Of a DNA stretch of 32,335 nucleotides, positions 8,317 through 17,261 are shown piece by piece; the stretch's first letter is position 1; every line of letters begins with the position of its first letter. The stretch is from a bacterium (GTDB taxonomy: Bacteria; Arandabacterota; Arandabacteria; Arandabacterales; Arandabacteraceae), in assembly GCA_025774845.1 (NCBI GenBank), contig JALGZP010000046.1, positions 1 through 32,335 of the forward strand, given 5' to 3'. A program made the position numbers and the translations under genes. Under the pieces are notes generated by a model that saw only the letters and a program-made list of their open reading frames with translations, did not search any database and was not told the origin of the DNA.

Positions 8317-10050
8317 CTAAATATCCGTCATTGCATGGAGATCATGTACCGACCAGATTCTCGGATTCTTGACTCTTCTATAGCCTATGGACTGGTAACA
8401 CATCTCAGCCATGGCTCTCAGGTAGCGCCTGAGCTCGTGCATGCAAACGATCTCATCGGTATCCATTATCGATGCGGACTTGATCGGATCCATATCCTGC
8501 GTTATCCGGTCCTCGACCCGCTGCATGCCCTGCTTGATCTTCTCGTACTCCTCGTCGGTCGTCCGGATGATCTCGAAATTGTCATCGAGTTTGGTCCTGA
8601 AAGCACCGATTGCAAGGGTCCGGCCTTCCATCACCGCAAGCCGCGTGATCGGTGTCGAGAGCTGGATCACCGGATCATAGGCGATGCTGGACATGGCGTA
8701 GTAACCTGCCCCCGAGGACTTTCTTAAGAGCACCGTTATCATCGGAACGGTGTTGGTCGAGTTGGTGTAAATCAGGTTCGAACCGTATCCCAGCAGACCT
8801 TCCTTTTCGGCCTCGGCTCCGATGTCGAAGCCGGATATGTCCTGGAGCCAGACGATCGGGATACCGTCGTCGTTACACGTCCTCGAGAACTGGGATATCT
8901 TTGCGATACCCTCCCTGTAAAGTATGCCGCCGGGCCGCTTCTGGTCGGGATAGTCGGTGTGCCCGATAAGGAACTGGTTGTTGGCTATGATCCCGACATA
9001 GAGGCCGCCGATCTTGGCTATGCCGGTGATCATCTCTTCGCCCTTGCCCGGCAGGACTTCCCAGAAGAGGCTCGAATCCACCAACCGGGCGATCACCTGC
9101 CTGGTGTCATAGGACATCCTGTAGTCACTGGGGAAGATGCACTTGAGCTGGTCCGTATCGTACCCCGGCTCGCTGGTGTCGCCACCGTACTTGTAGTACT
9201 CGGCACCGGAAGTTGGAAGCATCGAGACATCACGCCGGATCATCTTGAGAACGGCCTGGTCGTCCGGTCCTCTGAAATCCGCGCAGTTCGAGATGTGAAC
9301 GTGTATATCGGCCCCGCCAATAGTGAGCGACGTTATGTTCTGGGACTTGCCTCCCTTTATCAGCGCCGCCCCGGCGATTACCATGTAAGCCTGTTCCGTC
9401 ATGTAGACCCGGTCACTGATGATCGGCATGTAACCGCCGCCGGCGATGCAGTCACCGAATACGGCCGCGATCTGGGGTACACCCGTCGCACTCAGAAGAC
9501 TATTCTGTTTGAAGATGTGACCTGCACCGGTCGGTCCGGGGAAGGACCTGCTTTGCTCGGGAAGATAGAGACCGCTGCAGTCAACCAGGTAGATCACGGG
9601 TACCCTGAGCCTCCTGGCTATGTGCTGGGCCCGCTCGATCTTCTCAGGCGTCAGAGGCCACCATGCCCCCGATGCAACGGTGTTATCATTGGCGATGACC
9701 ATCGTATAGCGGTTCTCAACCTTAACGAACGCCGTCACCACGCCGGCTCCAGGGCATTTCTTCTTTTGCTTCCCCTCGCCGAACTCTCTGCCGTAGTTGA
9801 CAAATGTGCCGATGGGGAGGATCTCGGTTCCGGGATCTTTCAGGAGATCGAGGCGCTCCCAGGTCGTGAGCTTCCCCTTCTTGTGGACACGCTTGACATA
9901 CTCTTCACCCCAGCCGTTCCTGACTTCTTCGCGCTTGAGTTCAAGTGCTTTCTCGAGCTCCTCCATGGCCGCAGCATTGGCCCTGCTGTCTTCATCAGGC
10001 ATGAAGGAGTCGAGCGGCGTTCCGATAGGCTGTAACAGAACCTTAGCCAT
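8317..10050 (-). CDS. Acyl-CoA carboxyltransferase, glutaconyl-CoA decarboxylase alpha-like
   Basis: The protein is 577 residues from ATG 10050 ([10 protein letters not shown]). The track's longer ORF from 10122 is rejected because it would run deep into the upstream gene; this start overlaps the biotin carboxylase stop by 8 nt. Two crotonase-type halves are visible. The N-terminal half has [14 protein letters not shown] and [11 protein letters not shown]; the C-terminal half has [10 protein letters not shown]-like sequence, [17 protein letters not shown] and ITRLAVMEG. The pattern resembles GcdA, the carboxyltransferase subunit of glutaconyl-CoA decarboxylase, more than the common propionyl-CoA form. 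However, no membrane beta subunit is present, and a biotin carboxylase is, so the complex more likely carboxylates an acyl-CoA with ATP. Substrate unknown. Confidence 0.85.
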   Translation of the reverse strand: MAKVLLQPIGTPLDSFMPDEDSRANAAAMEELEKALELKREEVRNGWGEEYVKRVHKKGKLTTWERLDLLKDPGTEILPIGTFVNYGREFGEGKQKKKCPGAGVVTAFVKVENRYTMVIANDNTVASGAWWPLTPEKIERAQHIARRLRVPVIYLVDCSGLYLPEQSRSFPGPTGAGHIFKQNSLLSATGVPQIAAVFGDCIAGGGYMPIISDRVYMTEQAYMVIAGAALIKGGKSQNITSLTIGGADIHVHISNCADFRGPDDQAVLKMIRRDVSMLPTSGAEYYKYGGDTSEPGYDTDQLKCIFPSDYRMSYDTRQVIARLVDSSLFWEVLPGKGEEMITGIAKIGGLYVGIIANNQFLIGHTDYPDQKRPGGILYREGIAKISQFSRTCNDDGIPIVWLQDISGFDIGAEAEKEGLLGYGSNLIYTNSTNTVPMITVLLRKSSGAGYYAMSSIAYDPVIQLSTPITRLAVMEGRTLAIGAFRTKLDDNFEIIRTTDEEYEKIKQGMQRVEDRITQDMDPIKSASIMDTDEIVCMHELRRYLRAMAEMCYQSIGYRRVKNPRIWSVHDLHAMTDI

Positions 10051-11412
10051 TATCTGCCTGCCCCTTTTTTGCCAGTAATTCAGGTATGAAACCCGTGTCG
10101 TAGGTGCCCTTCTTGAAGTCACCCGCCGACAGTATCTCTATATGAATGGGTATCGTTGTCTTCACGCCTTCTATCTTGAAGTTCTCAAGTGCGTTCTTAA
10201 CAGTCTTGATTGCCGTGTTCCTGTCCTTGCCGCGGCCGATCAGTTTACAAATCAGGGAATCATAAAACGGAGGTATGGTGTAACCCTGTCTTATATGCGT
10301 GTCGATCCTCACCGAATCCAACTCCGGCGGCTCGAATGCCGTTATTTTTCCGGGATCGGGCTTGAAGGCCTGGTTCGGGTCTTCCGCGTTAATCCTGACC
10401 TCGATTGCATGTCCCTTCAGCTCGATATCCTCCTGGGTTATGCTCAGAGGGCAGTTGGCGGCTATCCGGAGCTGCTCGGCCACGATATCGAAGTCGGTCA
10501 CCATCTCGGTCACCGGGTGCTCCACCTGAAGCCTCGTATTCATCTCCATGAAGTAGAGTTTGCCGTCTGAGTCCCTCAGGAATTCGACCGTGCCCGCGTT
10601 TACGTAGCCTATTGCCGCGACCGCCTCGGTGACCTTCTTGCCGAGGTCTCTACGCGTAGTCTCATCGATCACGGGTGACGGGGATTCCTCGACCAGCTTC
10701 TGGTGGTTTCGCTGGACAGAGCACTCTCTTTCACCGAGATGTACCGCGTTTCCGAAGACATCGGCAAGTATCTGAAACTCGATGTGCCTGCCGCGTGTTA
10801 TGTACTTTTCCATGTAAAGGGCCGGGTTGGCGAATGCCTTCTCGGCCTCAAGTGAAGCCTCGTTGAAAGCATGCTCAAGGTCGCCATCCTTCTCGACCAC
10901 CCTCATTCCTTTTCCGCCGCCACCCGCGCTTGCCTTGAGCAGGACCGGGCAACCGATTTCCGAAGCTGCCTCTCTTGCGTGATCCAGATCTTTAAGCGCA
11001 CCTTCGGAGCCGGGAATGGGATCGAGCCCGAGACTCGTCATGGTCGCTCTCGCCCTTGCCTTGTCTCCCATCAGTCGAATCGCGTGGGGAGGCGGACCGA
11101 TGAACGCAACCTTGCTCTGTGTACACAGAGCCGAGAAGAGGGGATTCTCGGCGAGGACGCCGTACCCGGGGTGAAGCGCCTGGCAGTCGTTCTGGACGGC
11201 CGCCTGAATGATGGCATGGCCTCCATGTTGAGATAACTGTCTGCGCTGCGTGAGCCGCCGATACACACGACCTCGTCCGCGTGATCGAGGTGTGGGGAGG
11301 TGCGGTCGGCCTCGGAGCAGACGGCTACCGTCCTGATTCCGGCTTCCTTACATGCCCTTATCACTCTGAGCGCTATTTCACCACGATTGGCTATGAGAAC
11401 AGATCTGAACAC
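10043..11412 (-). pseudogene. accC: Biotin carboxylase, frameshifted by a 5-bp duplication
   Basis: Two ORFs in different frames together form one biotin carboxylase. The first (from GTG 11412) encodes [19 protein letters not shown] to SYLNMEA. The second continues [21 protein letters not shown], the ATP-grasp glycine loop SAGGGGKGMRVV, HIEFQILADVFGN, GERECSVQRNHQK and EMNTRLQVEHPVTE. The break is at ATGGC repeated twice (11211-11220). Removing one copy restores MEAIIQAA and gives 454 residues, close to the usual AccC length. GTG 11412 has GAGG 6 nt upstream. First gene of the carboxylase operon. It is marked as a pseudogene for its broken frame, but a sequencing or assembly error, or a recent phase-variable change, is just as possible because the two downstream genes are intact and no other damage is seen. 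Confidence 0.85.
11211..11220. repeat. Tandem 5-bp duplication causing a frameshift
   Basis: ATGGC occurs twice in a row on the plus strand (GCCAT twice on the coding strand). Deleting one copy restores the reading frame of the biotin carboxylase at MEA-IIQAA. Confidence 0.85.
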
Positions 11413-11512
11413 ACTAACCCTCAATCTCTGGGGTGAACCTCGATATTACCGAACCCGGGACTGCTGGCGTGAGCCCGGGGCCCCGTCCTAGGCTTATAGC
11501 CCACTGAACAGG

Positions 11513-11541
11513 ACTTTAGCATCCGGCACGACCTATGTCAA
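11513..11541 (-). promoter_or_regulatory. Candidate sigma-70 promoter of the carboxylase operon
   Basis: On the minus strand: perfect TTGACA (11536-11541), a 17-bp spacer ending TGC (extended -10) and TAAAGT (11513-11518). Predicted start is near 11506, leaving a leader of about 95 nt before GTG 11412. The leader can form a CCCGGG/CCCGGG stem but matches no riboswitch I recognise. Confidence 0.55.
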
Positions 11542-11547
11542 CAAAAT

Positions 11548-11674
11548 GGGGTCAGGCTTGCGAAGTTGCACTAACTGCCCGGGGTCAGAGCTCGAAAATT
11601 GCACGTGGCGAGACCCGCCTTGTGCAATTTTCGAGCTCTGACCCCATGTAATGCTACTTCGCAAGCCTGACCCC
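11548..11674. repeat. Nested palindromic REP/MITE-like element
   Basis: Two nested inverted repeats: an outer perfect 19-bp pair (11548-11566 with 11656-11674), starting GGGGTCAGGCTTGC, and an inner perfect 24-bp pair (11581-11604 with 11622-11645), starting GGGGTCAGAGCTCG. A 17-nt loop with its own GGCG/CGCC mini-stem separates the inner arms. All four arms begin or end with GGGGTCAG/CTGACCCC, as do the repeats around batE. The structure resembles REP elements moved by Y1-type (RAYT) transposases; no transposase is in the window. Together with the two flanking promoters it fills the 11413-11761 gap. Confidence 0.8.
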
Positions 11675-11685
11675 AGGGGTTTTGC

Positions 11686-11715
11686 TTGAAAAGAGGGGGG
11701 TGGTTGGAGTAGATT
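11686..11715 (+). promoter_or_regulatory. Possible promoter for the phasin-like/UbiB operon
   Basis: TTGAAA (11686-11691), an 18-bp spacer and TAGATT (11710-11715), just downstream of the REP element and upstream of an AAAGGAGG binding site. Motif match only. Confidence 0.35.
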
Positions 11716-11761
11716 GAGGGCAGAGGGAGCTGTGCAGGCTCTTGCAAAGGAGGTTGATGAG

Positions 11762-12082
11762 ATGTCGGTGATCAAGAACATAATGCTCTTCGGTGTTGGT
11801 GTGGCCAGCCTTACCAGGGAGAAGATCGAAGAGGCTGTTGAGGATCTGATAAAGCGTGGTGAGATCGCCAGCGCCGACAGGTCGAAGGCCGTCGAGGAAC
11901 TTCATCACAAGGCGCAGGCCGCTGCGGCAGAGATCAGAAAAATAGTCGACGAACGTGTGGAGGCGGTCAGCCAGAAACTTCGCATATCAGAGGATCTCAA
12001 GAAGCTCGAAGCAGCGGTCGGGGAACTGGCTGCGCGGATTGATAAGCTTGAGGCTCCGAAGAAGGCCAAACCTAAGAAGTAA
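11762..12082 (+). CDS. Phasin-superfamily coiled-coil protein
   Basis: The protein is 106 residues from ATG 11762, chosen because AAAGGAGG (11746-11753) lies 8 nt upstream; the track's start at 11714 has no such site. The N-terminus (MSVIKNIMLFGVGVASLTREKIEEAVEDLIKRGEI) matches the phasin/PhaF-like family found next to UbiB kinases. A long amphipathic helix follows, then a coiled coil (VGELAARIDKLE) and a basic tail KKAKPKK. Family members bind polyhydroxyalkanoate granules or lipid surfaces, but many in this subgroup occur without PHA synthase and have no known role. Twelve nucleotides separate it from the UbiB gene, so the two are probably co-transcribed. Confidence 0.75.
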   Translation: MSVIKNIMLFGVGVASLTREKIEEAVEDLIKRGEIASADRSKAVEELHHKAQAAAAEIRKIVDERVEAVSQKLRISEDLKKLEAAVGELAARIDKLEAPKKAKPKK

Positions 12083-12093
12083 GGCGGCTGCAG

Positions 12094-13755
12094 TTGCCCA
12101 CCCTTAGAATACAGCGGAAGCTGAGGAGCATAGCACGCTTCCGTCATATCACGCTGGTGCTCGCGAAGTACGGCTTCGATGAGGTGTTCAGACGCATCCA
12201 CCTGCCGCTTCACGTCAAAGGGATACTGACAAAGCGTCTGGGTACCAAAGCGACAGGTCCGGAGCGTCTTGTACTTGCCATTGAGGAACTCGGACCGACC
12301 TTTATCAAGTTCGGACAAACCCTGAGCATGAGATCGTATCTCCTGCCGCCGGAGTATGGTATCGCGCTCGCCAGGTTGCAGGACCGGGTGAGTCCATTTC
12401 CTTTTGAAGACGTAAAGAGGATCATCGGCGATGAGCTCGGTGGGGACCCTTCGGAGGTCTTCAAGGAATTCGACAGAGAGCCATTCGCTTCGGCCTCGAT
12501 TGCACAGGTCCACAAGGCCGTGCTTCCAACAGGGGAGAAGGTCTGTGTCAAGGTCCAGCGTCCCGGAGTGAGAGAGACCCTGGATCTCGACATTATGATA
12601 CTCAAGGATCTAGCGGGCCTGCTTGAGACCTATGTCCCCGAATCCCGCAGGTACGATCCAACGGGAATCGTTAGTGAGTTTGAGAGGACCTCGCGGAGGG
12701 AAACCGATTTCACGACTGAGGCGGCCAATCTCGCGGTTTTCAAACGCAATTTCGAGAATGAACCGGCCGTGTGCATCCCGGCCGTGTTCAGGCAGCTCTC
12801 GACGTCGCGGGTTCTTACCACAGAGTTCATTGACGGTATAAAGATCTCCGACATCGACAGGCTCGCACAGGCCGACATCGATGTCCCCGATGTCGCACGC
12901 GCGGGTGCGAGGGCGGTACTCAAACAGGTATTCGAAGACGGTCTGTTCCATGCCGATCCCCATCCGGGGAATCTCTTCGTCATGTCCGACGGCAGGATCG
13001 CCCCTGTCGACTTCGGCATAGTCGGCAGGCTCACCCGGAAGGAGATCGATGACCTTGCAGAGTTCTTGATAGCCGCCGTCCGCAAAGACGGAGAGAGGTT
13101 GCTTGCGGCCATAGAGAAACTCAATATCATTCCCCGCGATGTCGACCGTCGGGATGTGCTTGAGGATGTGATGCTGTTTCTGGACAAGTACGGTTCAAGG
13201 GATCTCGGCGATCTCAATATCAAAGAGGTATTCACCGAGTTCGTCTCGTTCATGAGGCGCTACAGGGTGAAGATAAAAACGGAATTCATGCTTCTCGGCA
13301 AGGCCCTCTCAACCTATGAGGAGGTCGGTCGTGCGCTTGACCCGGGCTTCAACATGATGGCGGAGGCCAAGCCATATGTTACGAAGCTCATGAGCAAGCG
13401 GCGTTTACTCTCATCGATCCTTGGCGGCAGCGGCAAGAGTTTCGGGGAGATAGTATCCGCGCTGTCAACGATCCCTTCCGATCTTTCGCATGTCATGACG
13501 CTTGCCAGGGAGGGAAGACTCAAGATCGAGTTTGAGCACCTCGGGCTTGAAAAACTGACGAATGAACTGGAAAGATCGAGCAGCCGTGTTTCCTTCAGCC
13601 TGATAGTCGCCGCTCTCGTTGTTGCCTCCTCTCTGATCCTTGTGTTGGGCGGTGACGTATTCCCCTACCGCTGGCTGGGGATTGCAGGTTTCGGGTTTGC
13701 CGCGGTCGTCGGCATCTGGCTGTTGATCGACATAATCCGCTCGGGCAGGGTATAA
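12094..13755 (+). CDS. UbiB/AarF (ABC1/ADCK) family atypical kinase
   Basis: The 553-residue protein has all hallmarks of the UbiB family: KFGQ (72-75) in the N-terminal extension, SIAQVH (135-140) replacing the usual nucleotide loop, VKVQRPGV (about 152-159) with the ATP-binding Lys, HADPHPGN (286-293) as catalytic loop and DFG (306-308). Two C-terminal transmembrane segments (near FSLIVAALVVASSLILVLGG and the last 25 residues) anchor it. The family supports ubiquinone or other isoprenoid lipid metabolism through an ATPase-like activity rather than classical protein kinase action. The start is TTG 12094; the next Met is far inside the conserved domain. It follows a phasin-like gene and ends 3 nt before the LysE-type gene. 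Confidence 0.88.
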   Translation: MPTLRIQRKLRSIARFRHITLVLAKYGFDEVFRRIHLPLHVKGILTKRLGTKATGPERLVLAIEELGPTFIKFGQTLSMRSYLLPPEYGIALARLQDRVSPFPFEDVKRIIGDELGGDPSEVFKEFDREPFASASIAQVHKAVLPTGEKVCVKVQRPGVRETLDLDIMILKDLAGLLETYVPESRRYDPTGIVSEFERTSRRETDFTTEAANLAVFKRNFENEPAVCIPAVFRQLSTSRVLTTEFIDGIKISDIDRLAQADIDVPDVARAGARAVLKQVFEDGLFHADPHPGNLFVMSDGRIAPVDFGIVGRLTRKEIDDLAEFLIAAVRKDGERLLAAIEKLNIIPRDVDRRDVLEDVMLFLDKYGSRDLGDLNIKEVFTEFVSFMRRYRVKIKTEFMLLGKALSTYEEVGRALDPGFNMMAEAKPYVTKLMSKRRLLSSILGGSGKSFGEIVSALSTIPSDLSHVMTLAREGRLKIEFEHLGLEKLTNELERSSSRVSFSLIVAALVVASSLILVLGGDVFPYRWLGIAGFGFAAVVGIWLLIDIIRSGRV

Positions 13756-13758
13756 CCA

Positions 13759-14403
13759 TTGCTGGGTTTTCTCGCGATCTTCTGGACATCATTTCTCATA
13801 GGGTTCTCGGGTGCACTCGTACCTGGCCCGGTTCTTACTGTTACCATAAAGGAAGCCGGCAGACGCGGTGCTCGCGCGGGTCCCCTGGTCACGCTCGGTC
13901 ACGGCATAGCCGAGATCGGGATCACGGTGGCACTGATTCTCGGTGTCTCAGCTTTCTTGACCGATCCACGTGTGAAGACCGTGGTCGCCATAGTCGGCGG
14001 GTTGTTTCTCATAGCAATGGGCATCAACATGCTTTACAGGGTGCGGTCGCTCGGTGAGGTGATCGCAGAGGAGACGGGTAAAGAGATAAGCAGCGACAGG
14101 ACACCGATATTGCTGGGCATGTCGGCGACGCTCTCCAATCCTTACTGGTTCGGCTGGTGGGGCAGTATCGGTGCGACGATGCTGGTTGCCTCATCATCAC
14201 TCGGGCATATGGGGATCGTCGCATTTGTCACCGGACACGTGCTCTCGGATTTCGTATGGTACACGATCGTATCCTGTCTTGTGTCACTCGGGTTGAGCTA
14301 CAGCCGCGGTCTGTGGTACAAGATCACGTTCGGTGTGTGCGGTGGCTTTCTTGTGGTTGTGGGAATACTCTTCATCAGGTACGCCGCCGGCATCGGGAGT
14401 TGA
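13759..14403 (+). CDS. LysE/RhtB-family exporter
   Basis: This 214-residue polytopic membrane protein has the LysE-superfamily N-terminal motif SGALVPGPVLTVTIKEAGRRGARAGPLVTLGH (in pieces: GPVLTV, GRRGARAG, GHGIAE), about six hydrophobic segments and a mid-protein SNPYWFGWW motif. LysE-type proteins export amino acids or related small cations. The start is TTG 13759, three nucleotides after the UbiB stop, so translation is probably coupled. Its close neighbour is a deacetylase of the histone-deacetylase family, starting 3 nt downstream, suggesting a shared small-molecule substrate such as an acylated amine, but this is inference. Confidence 0.82.
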   Translation: MLGFLAIFWTSFLIGFSGALVPGPVLTVTIKEAGRRGARAGPLVTLGHGIAEIGITVALILGVSAFLTDPRVKTVVAIVGGLFLIAMGINMLYRVRSLGEVIAEETGKEISSDRTPILLGMSATLSNPYWFGWWGSIGATMLVASSSLGHMGIVAFVTGHVLSDFVWYTIVSCLVSLGLSYSRGLWYKITFGVCGGFLVVVGILFIRYAAGIGS

Positions 14404-14405
14404 GT

Positions 14406-15293
14406 ATGAAGCTTGTGTGGTCGGAAGCTTATGACGTCGATCTCTTCGGTCATGTCTTTCCGGTTGAGAAATACAGGTTGATCAAGGAAAGACTGATCGA
14501 ACTGGGAGCAGCGGCCGAAGCCGATTTCATACGACCTGGACCCGCCGGACGGGACGATCTCCTCCTCGTACACACACCCGAGTACGTCGACGATCTTACC
14601 AATCTCCGAGTTACACATCGCACGGTGACATCGGAGTTGGCGCTCACACGTGAAATCGCCGACGCCTACATCATGGCGGCTGGAGGGAGCATGGAAGCTT
14701 CCCGCCATGCTCTAGCGGGCGGCCTGGGTTTACACCTGGGGGGCGGATTCCATCATGCCTATCCCGACCATGCCGAGGGTTTCTGTTATGTCAACGACGT
14801 CTGTGTCGCGATTGAAAGACTCAGGTCTGATCGTGCGGTTGAGAGGGCATGTGTGATCGACTGTGATCTTCATCAGGGTAACGGCACCGCGGTTATCTTT
14901 GCACGAAACTCTGATGTGTTCACCTTCTCGATCCACCAGGAGAATAACTACCCACCCAAGGAACGAAGCAATCTTGACATAGGTCTCGCCGACGGCACGG
15001 ATGACGAACGCTATCTCGACCGGCTCAAGGTGGTCAGTGAGATTCTTGACAACCACCGGCCGGAGATTGTCTTCTACCTTGCCGGGGCCGATCCCTTTGC
15101 CGGTGATATGCTCGGAGGTCTGGCGCTAACTAAACAAGGCCTCAAAAATAGAGATATATTCGTATTTGAGGAGTGCAAGAAACGCCGTATACCTGTCTGT
15201 GTGGTGCTCGCCGGTGGCTACGCCAGCGATGTGGCAGATGACGTTGATATACATTCATCCACCATGCTTGAGGCCCAGCGACTGCTTGGTTAG
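14406..15293 (+). CDS. Histone deacetylase-family zinc amidohydrolase
   Basis: The protein is 295 residues from ATG 14406; the longer track ORF from 14157 is a shadow of the exporter gene. Zinc-deacetylase motifs are visible: GGGFHHA with the catalytic His pair (116-117), EGFCYVND, CDLHQGNGTA with zinc ligands Asp 154 and His 156, and GADPFAGD with the third ligand Asp near 246. C-terminal LAGGYA corresponds to the loop that usually carries the transition-state Tyr (GGY). The enzyme class removes acyl groups from amines, including acetylpolyamines and acetoin-linked substrates in bacteria. Substrate unknown. It starts 3 nt after the LysE-type gene and precedes the MoxR gene by 79 nt. Confidence 0.87.
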   Translation: MKLVWSEAYDVDLFGHVFPVEKYRLIKERLIELGAAAEADFIRPGPAGRDDLLLVHTPEYVDDLTNLRVTHRTVTSELALTREIADAYIMAAGGSMEASRHALAGGLGLHLGGGFHHAYPDHAEGFCYVNDVCVAIERLRSDRAVERACVIDCDLHQGNGTAVIFARNSDVFTFSIHQENNYPPKERSNLDIGLADGTDDERYLDRLKVVSEILDNHRPEIVFYLAGADPFAGDMLGGLALTKQGLKNRDIFVFEECKKRRIPVCVVLAGGYASDVADDVDIHSSTMLEAQRLLG

Positions 15294-15372
15294 ATTGCCG
15301 GTCTTTGTGAGGAACCGTTTGAAATCAAAGGTGTTAAAAGACCTATGAAACCTGCAATGAAAGGAGAACCAT

Positions 15373-16362
15373 ATGGAACTTGACATTCTCGCGCTAAACG
15401 AGCGCATACGAAAGGAAAGCGCGTTCGTCGCTGAGATGCTCACCCAGATTGAAAAGGTGATAGTCGGTCAGAAGCATGTGGTCGAGCGACTGCTGGTGGC
15501 GCTGCTCTGCCAGGGCCATGTCCTCATCGAGGGTGTTCCAGGTCTCGCGAAGACCCTTGCCGTGAAGACACTTTCGGATACCATCCGGACCAAGTTTCAG
15601 CGTATCCAGTTCACACCCGATCTTCTTCCGGCAGACCTGATAGGAACGTTGATATACGATCAGAAAGAAAGCTGCTTCAAGCCGCGAAAGGGTCCGATCT
15701 TTGCCAATCTCATCTTAGCCGACGAGATAAACCGGGCTCCCGCCAAGGTACAGAGTGCCCTGCTTGAGTCAATGCAGGAGCGACAGGTGACGATCGGGGA
15801 TACGACCTTCCCGCTCGAGGAGCCTTTCCTCGTAATGGCAACCCAGAATCCGATTGAACAGGAAGGAACGTATCCACTGCCTGAAGCTCAGATCGACAGA
15901 TTTATGCTCAAGGTCGTCATCGACTATCCGGGCAGGGAGGACGAACTCGAGATACTGCGCAGGATGACCAAGGGTAACGTGCCCGGCGCGCAGGGTGTGA
16001 CCACACCCGAGAGCATAATCAATGCCCGCAAGACGATATACGATATCTACGTCGATGAGAAAATCGAGAATTACGTCGTTGACATCGTGATGGCCACGAG
16101 GAAACCCTCTGAGTTCGGTCTGGGTGATCTCGAATCGCTGATTGACTATGGAGCGTCTCCCCGCGCGAGCATATACCTTACACTCGCTTCCAAGGCGTAT
16201 GCGTTCCTGAGGGGTAGGGGCTATGTCACGCCCGAGGACGTGAGGGCCATTGGGATGGAGGTCCTTAGACACAGGATCATCCCGTCCTACGAAGCCGAGG
16301 CCGAGGACGTAAAGCCTGAGGACATCATAACCAGGCTGTTCGAGACCGTTGAGATACCGTAG
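15373..16362 (+). CDS. MoxR-family AAA+ ATPase
   Basis: The 329-residue protein has Walker A GVPGLAKT (54-61), Walker B LILADEINRAP (about 113-123), the MoxR sequences MQERQVTIGD and ATQNPIEQEGTYPLPEAQIDRF (in pieces), and a C-terminal lid domain ending GASPRAS and ALR-type helices. MoxR ATPases act as chaperones with von Willebrand factor A proteins, for example in metal or cofactor insertion and complex maturation. AAGGAG lies 8 nt before ATG 15373. The 79-nt gap upstream holds only weak promoter-like sequence (TTGAAA with a 19-nt spacing to TATGAA), so the operon may also be read from upstream. First gene of the Bat operon. Confidence 0.92.
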   Translation: MELDILALNERIRKESAFVAEMLTQIEKVIVGQKHVVERLLVALLCQGHVLIEGVPGLAKTLAVKTLSDTIRTKFQRIQFTPDLLPADLIGTLIYDQKESCFKPRKGPIFANLILADEINRAPAKVQSALLESMQERQVTIGDTTFPLEEPFLVMATQNPIEQEGTYPLPEAQIDRFMLKVVIDYPGREDELEILRRMTKGNVPGAQGVTTPESIINARKTIYDIYVDEKIENYVVDIVMATRKPSEFGLGDLESLIDYGASPRASIYLTLASKAYAFLRGRGYVTPEDVRAIGMEVLRHRIIPSYEAEAEDVKPEDIITRLFETVEIP

Positions 16363-16373
16363 GTGAGGTAGCC

Positions 16374-17261
16374 TTGATACCGAGAGAAATACTCCAGAAG
16401 GTAAGAAGAATCGAGATCACGACGCGTTCGATCGTCCGTGACACGTTCGCCGGCAGATACGAGAGTATCTTCAAGGGCCGCGGGATGGAATTCGATGAGG
16501 TCAGGGAGTACCAGCCGGGTGACGACATACGGACAATTGACTGGAACGTGACGGCGCGAACCGGATGGCTCCATGTTAAGAAGTACGTCGAGGAAAGGGA
16601 GCTCACCGTTTTGATCGTTGTCGATGCCAGCGGCTCCTTTGATTTCGGGACGAAACTCAGGCTCAAGCGGGAACTCGCCGCCGAAGTCGGTGCGGTCCTG
16701 GCGTTTGCAGCGATAAGAAACAACGACAAGGTGGGTCTCCTTATCTTCACCGATGAGATCGAGACCTTCGTACCGCCGCGCAAGGGCAGCAAGCATGTCC
16801 TGAGGATCATAAGAGAGATCCTCCACTTCGAGCCCAAATCGAAGGGTACGAATATCTCGAGAGCACTCGAGTACGCGATGAGAGTCATCAAGCGGCACAG
16901 TGTGATGTTCTGCATATCCGATTTCAGAGATTCCGGTTACGAACCCGCGGTCACTGTTGCAAACAGGAAGCATGATGTCGTAGCACTCACGATTGTAGAT
17001 CCAAAGGAGATCGAGATTCCTCAGGTCGGGCTGATAGAAGTGGAGGATGGTGAGACAGGAGAGAGAACGGTGCTCGACTTCCGGGGTAGAAAAGGAGCCG
17101 ACGCATTCCGTGATGCTGCTGCGGAGGTGGCGCAGTCACGGCAGGCGATACTCAACCGTGCCAAGGTCGACCAGATAAATCTGCGGACCGATACGGATTA
17201 CGTTGAGCCGCTTATCAAGTTCTTCCAGGAAAGGCAGCGAAGGTTGAAATGGCGCTATTGA
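16374..17261 (+). CDS. DUF58 protein with vWA-like fold
   Basis: This 295-residue protein has the DUF58 signature GRGMEFDEVREYQPGDD (36-51), TIDWNVTAR, and a von Willebrand A metal site DASGS (84-88). DUF58 proteins are standard partners of MoxR ATPases. The start is TTG 16374 with GAGGT upstream; the protein begins directly at the conserved PREILQKVRRIE helix, supporting this start. Its C-terminus overlaps the next ORF by 13 nt. Probably cytoplasmic; no signal peptide is seen. Confidence 0.9.
   Translation: MIPREILQKVRRIEITTRSIVRDTFAGRYESIFKGRGMEFDEVREYQPGDDIRTIDWNVTARTGWLHVKKYVEERELTVLIVVDASGSFDFGTKLRLKRELAAEVGAVLAFAAIRNNDKVGLLIFTDEIETFVPPRKGSKHVLRIIREILHFEPKSKGTNISRALEYAMRVIKRHSVMFCISDFRDSGYEPAVTVANRKHDVVALTIVDPKEIEIPQVGLIEVEDGETGERTVLDFRGRKGADAFRDAAAEVAQSRQAILNRAKVDQINLRTDTDYVEPLIKFFQERQRRLKWRY

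Noticed and set aside
8959-10035. 358-residue plus-strand ORF
   Set aside because: Antisense shadow of the carboxyltransferase gene; no recognisable domain and no ribosome binding site.
11413-11512. Leader of the carboxylase operon as a riboswitch
   Set aside because: Only a CCCGGG/CCCGGG stem is apparent; no known riboswitch core could be recognised.
14157-14405. N-terminal extension of the deacetylase ORF
   Set aside because: It overlaps the exporter gene in another frame and encodes no conserved sequence; ATG 14406 gives the family N-terminus.
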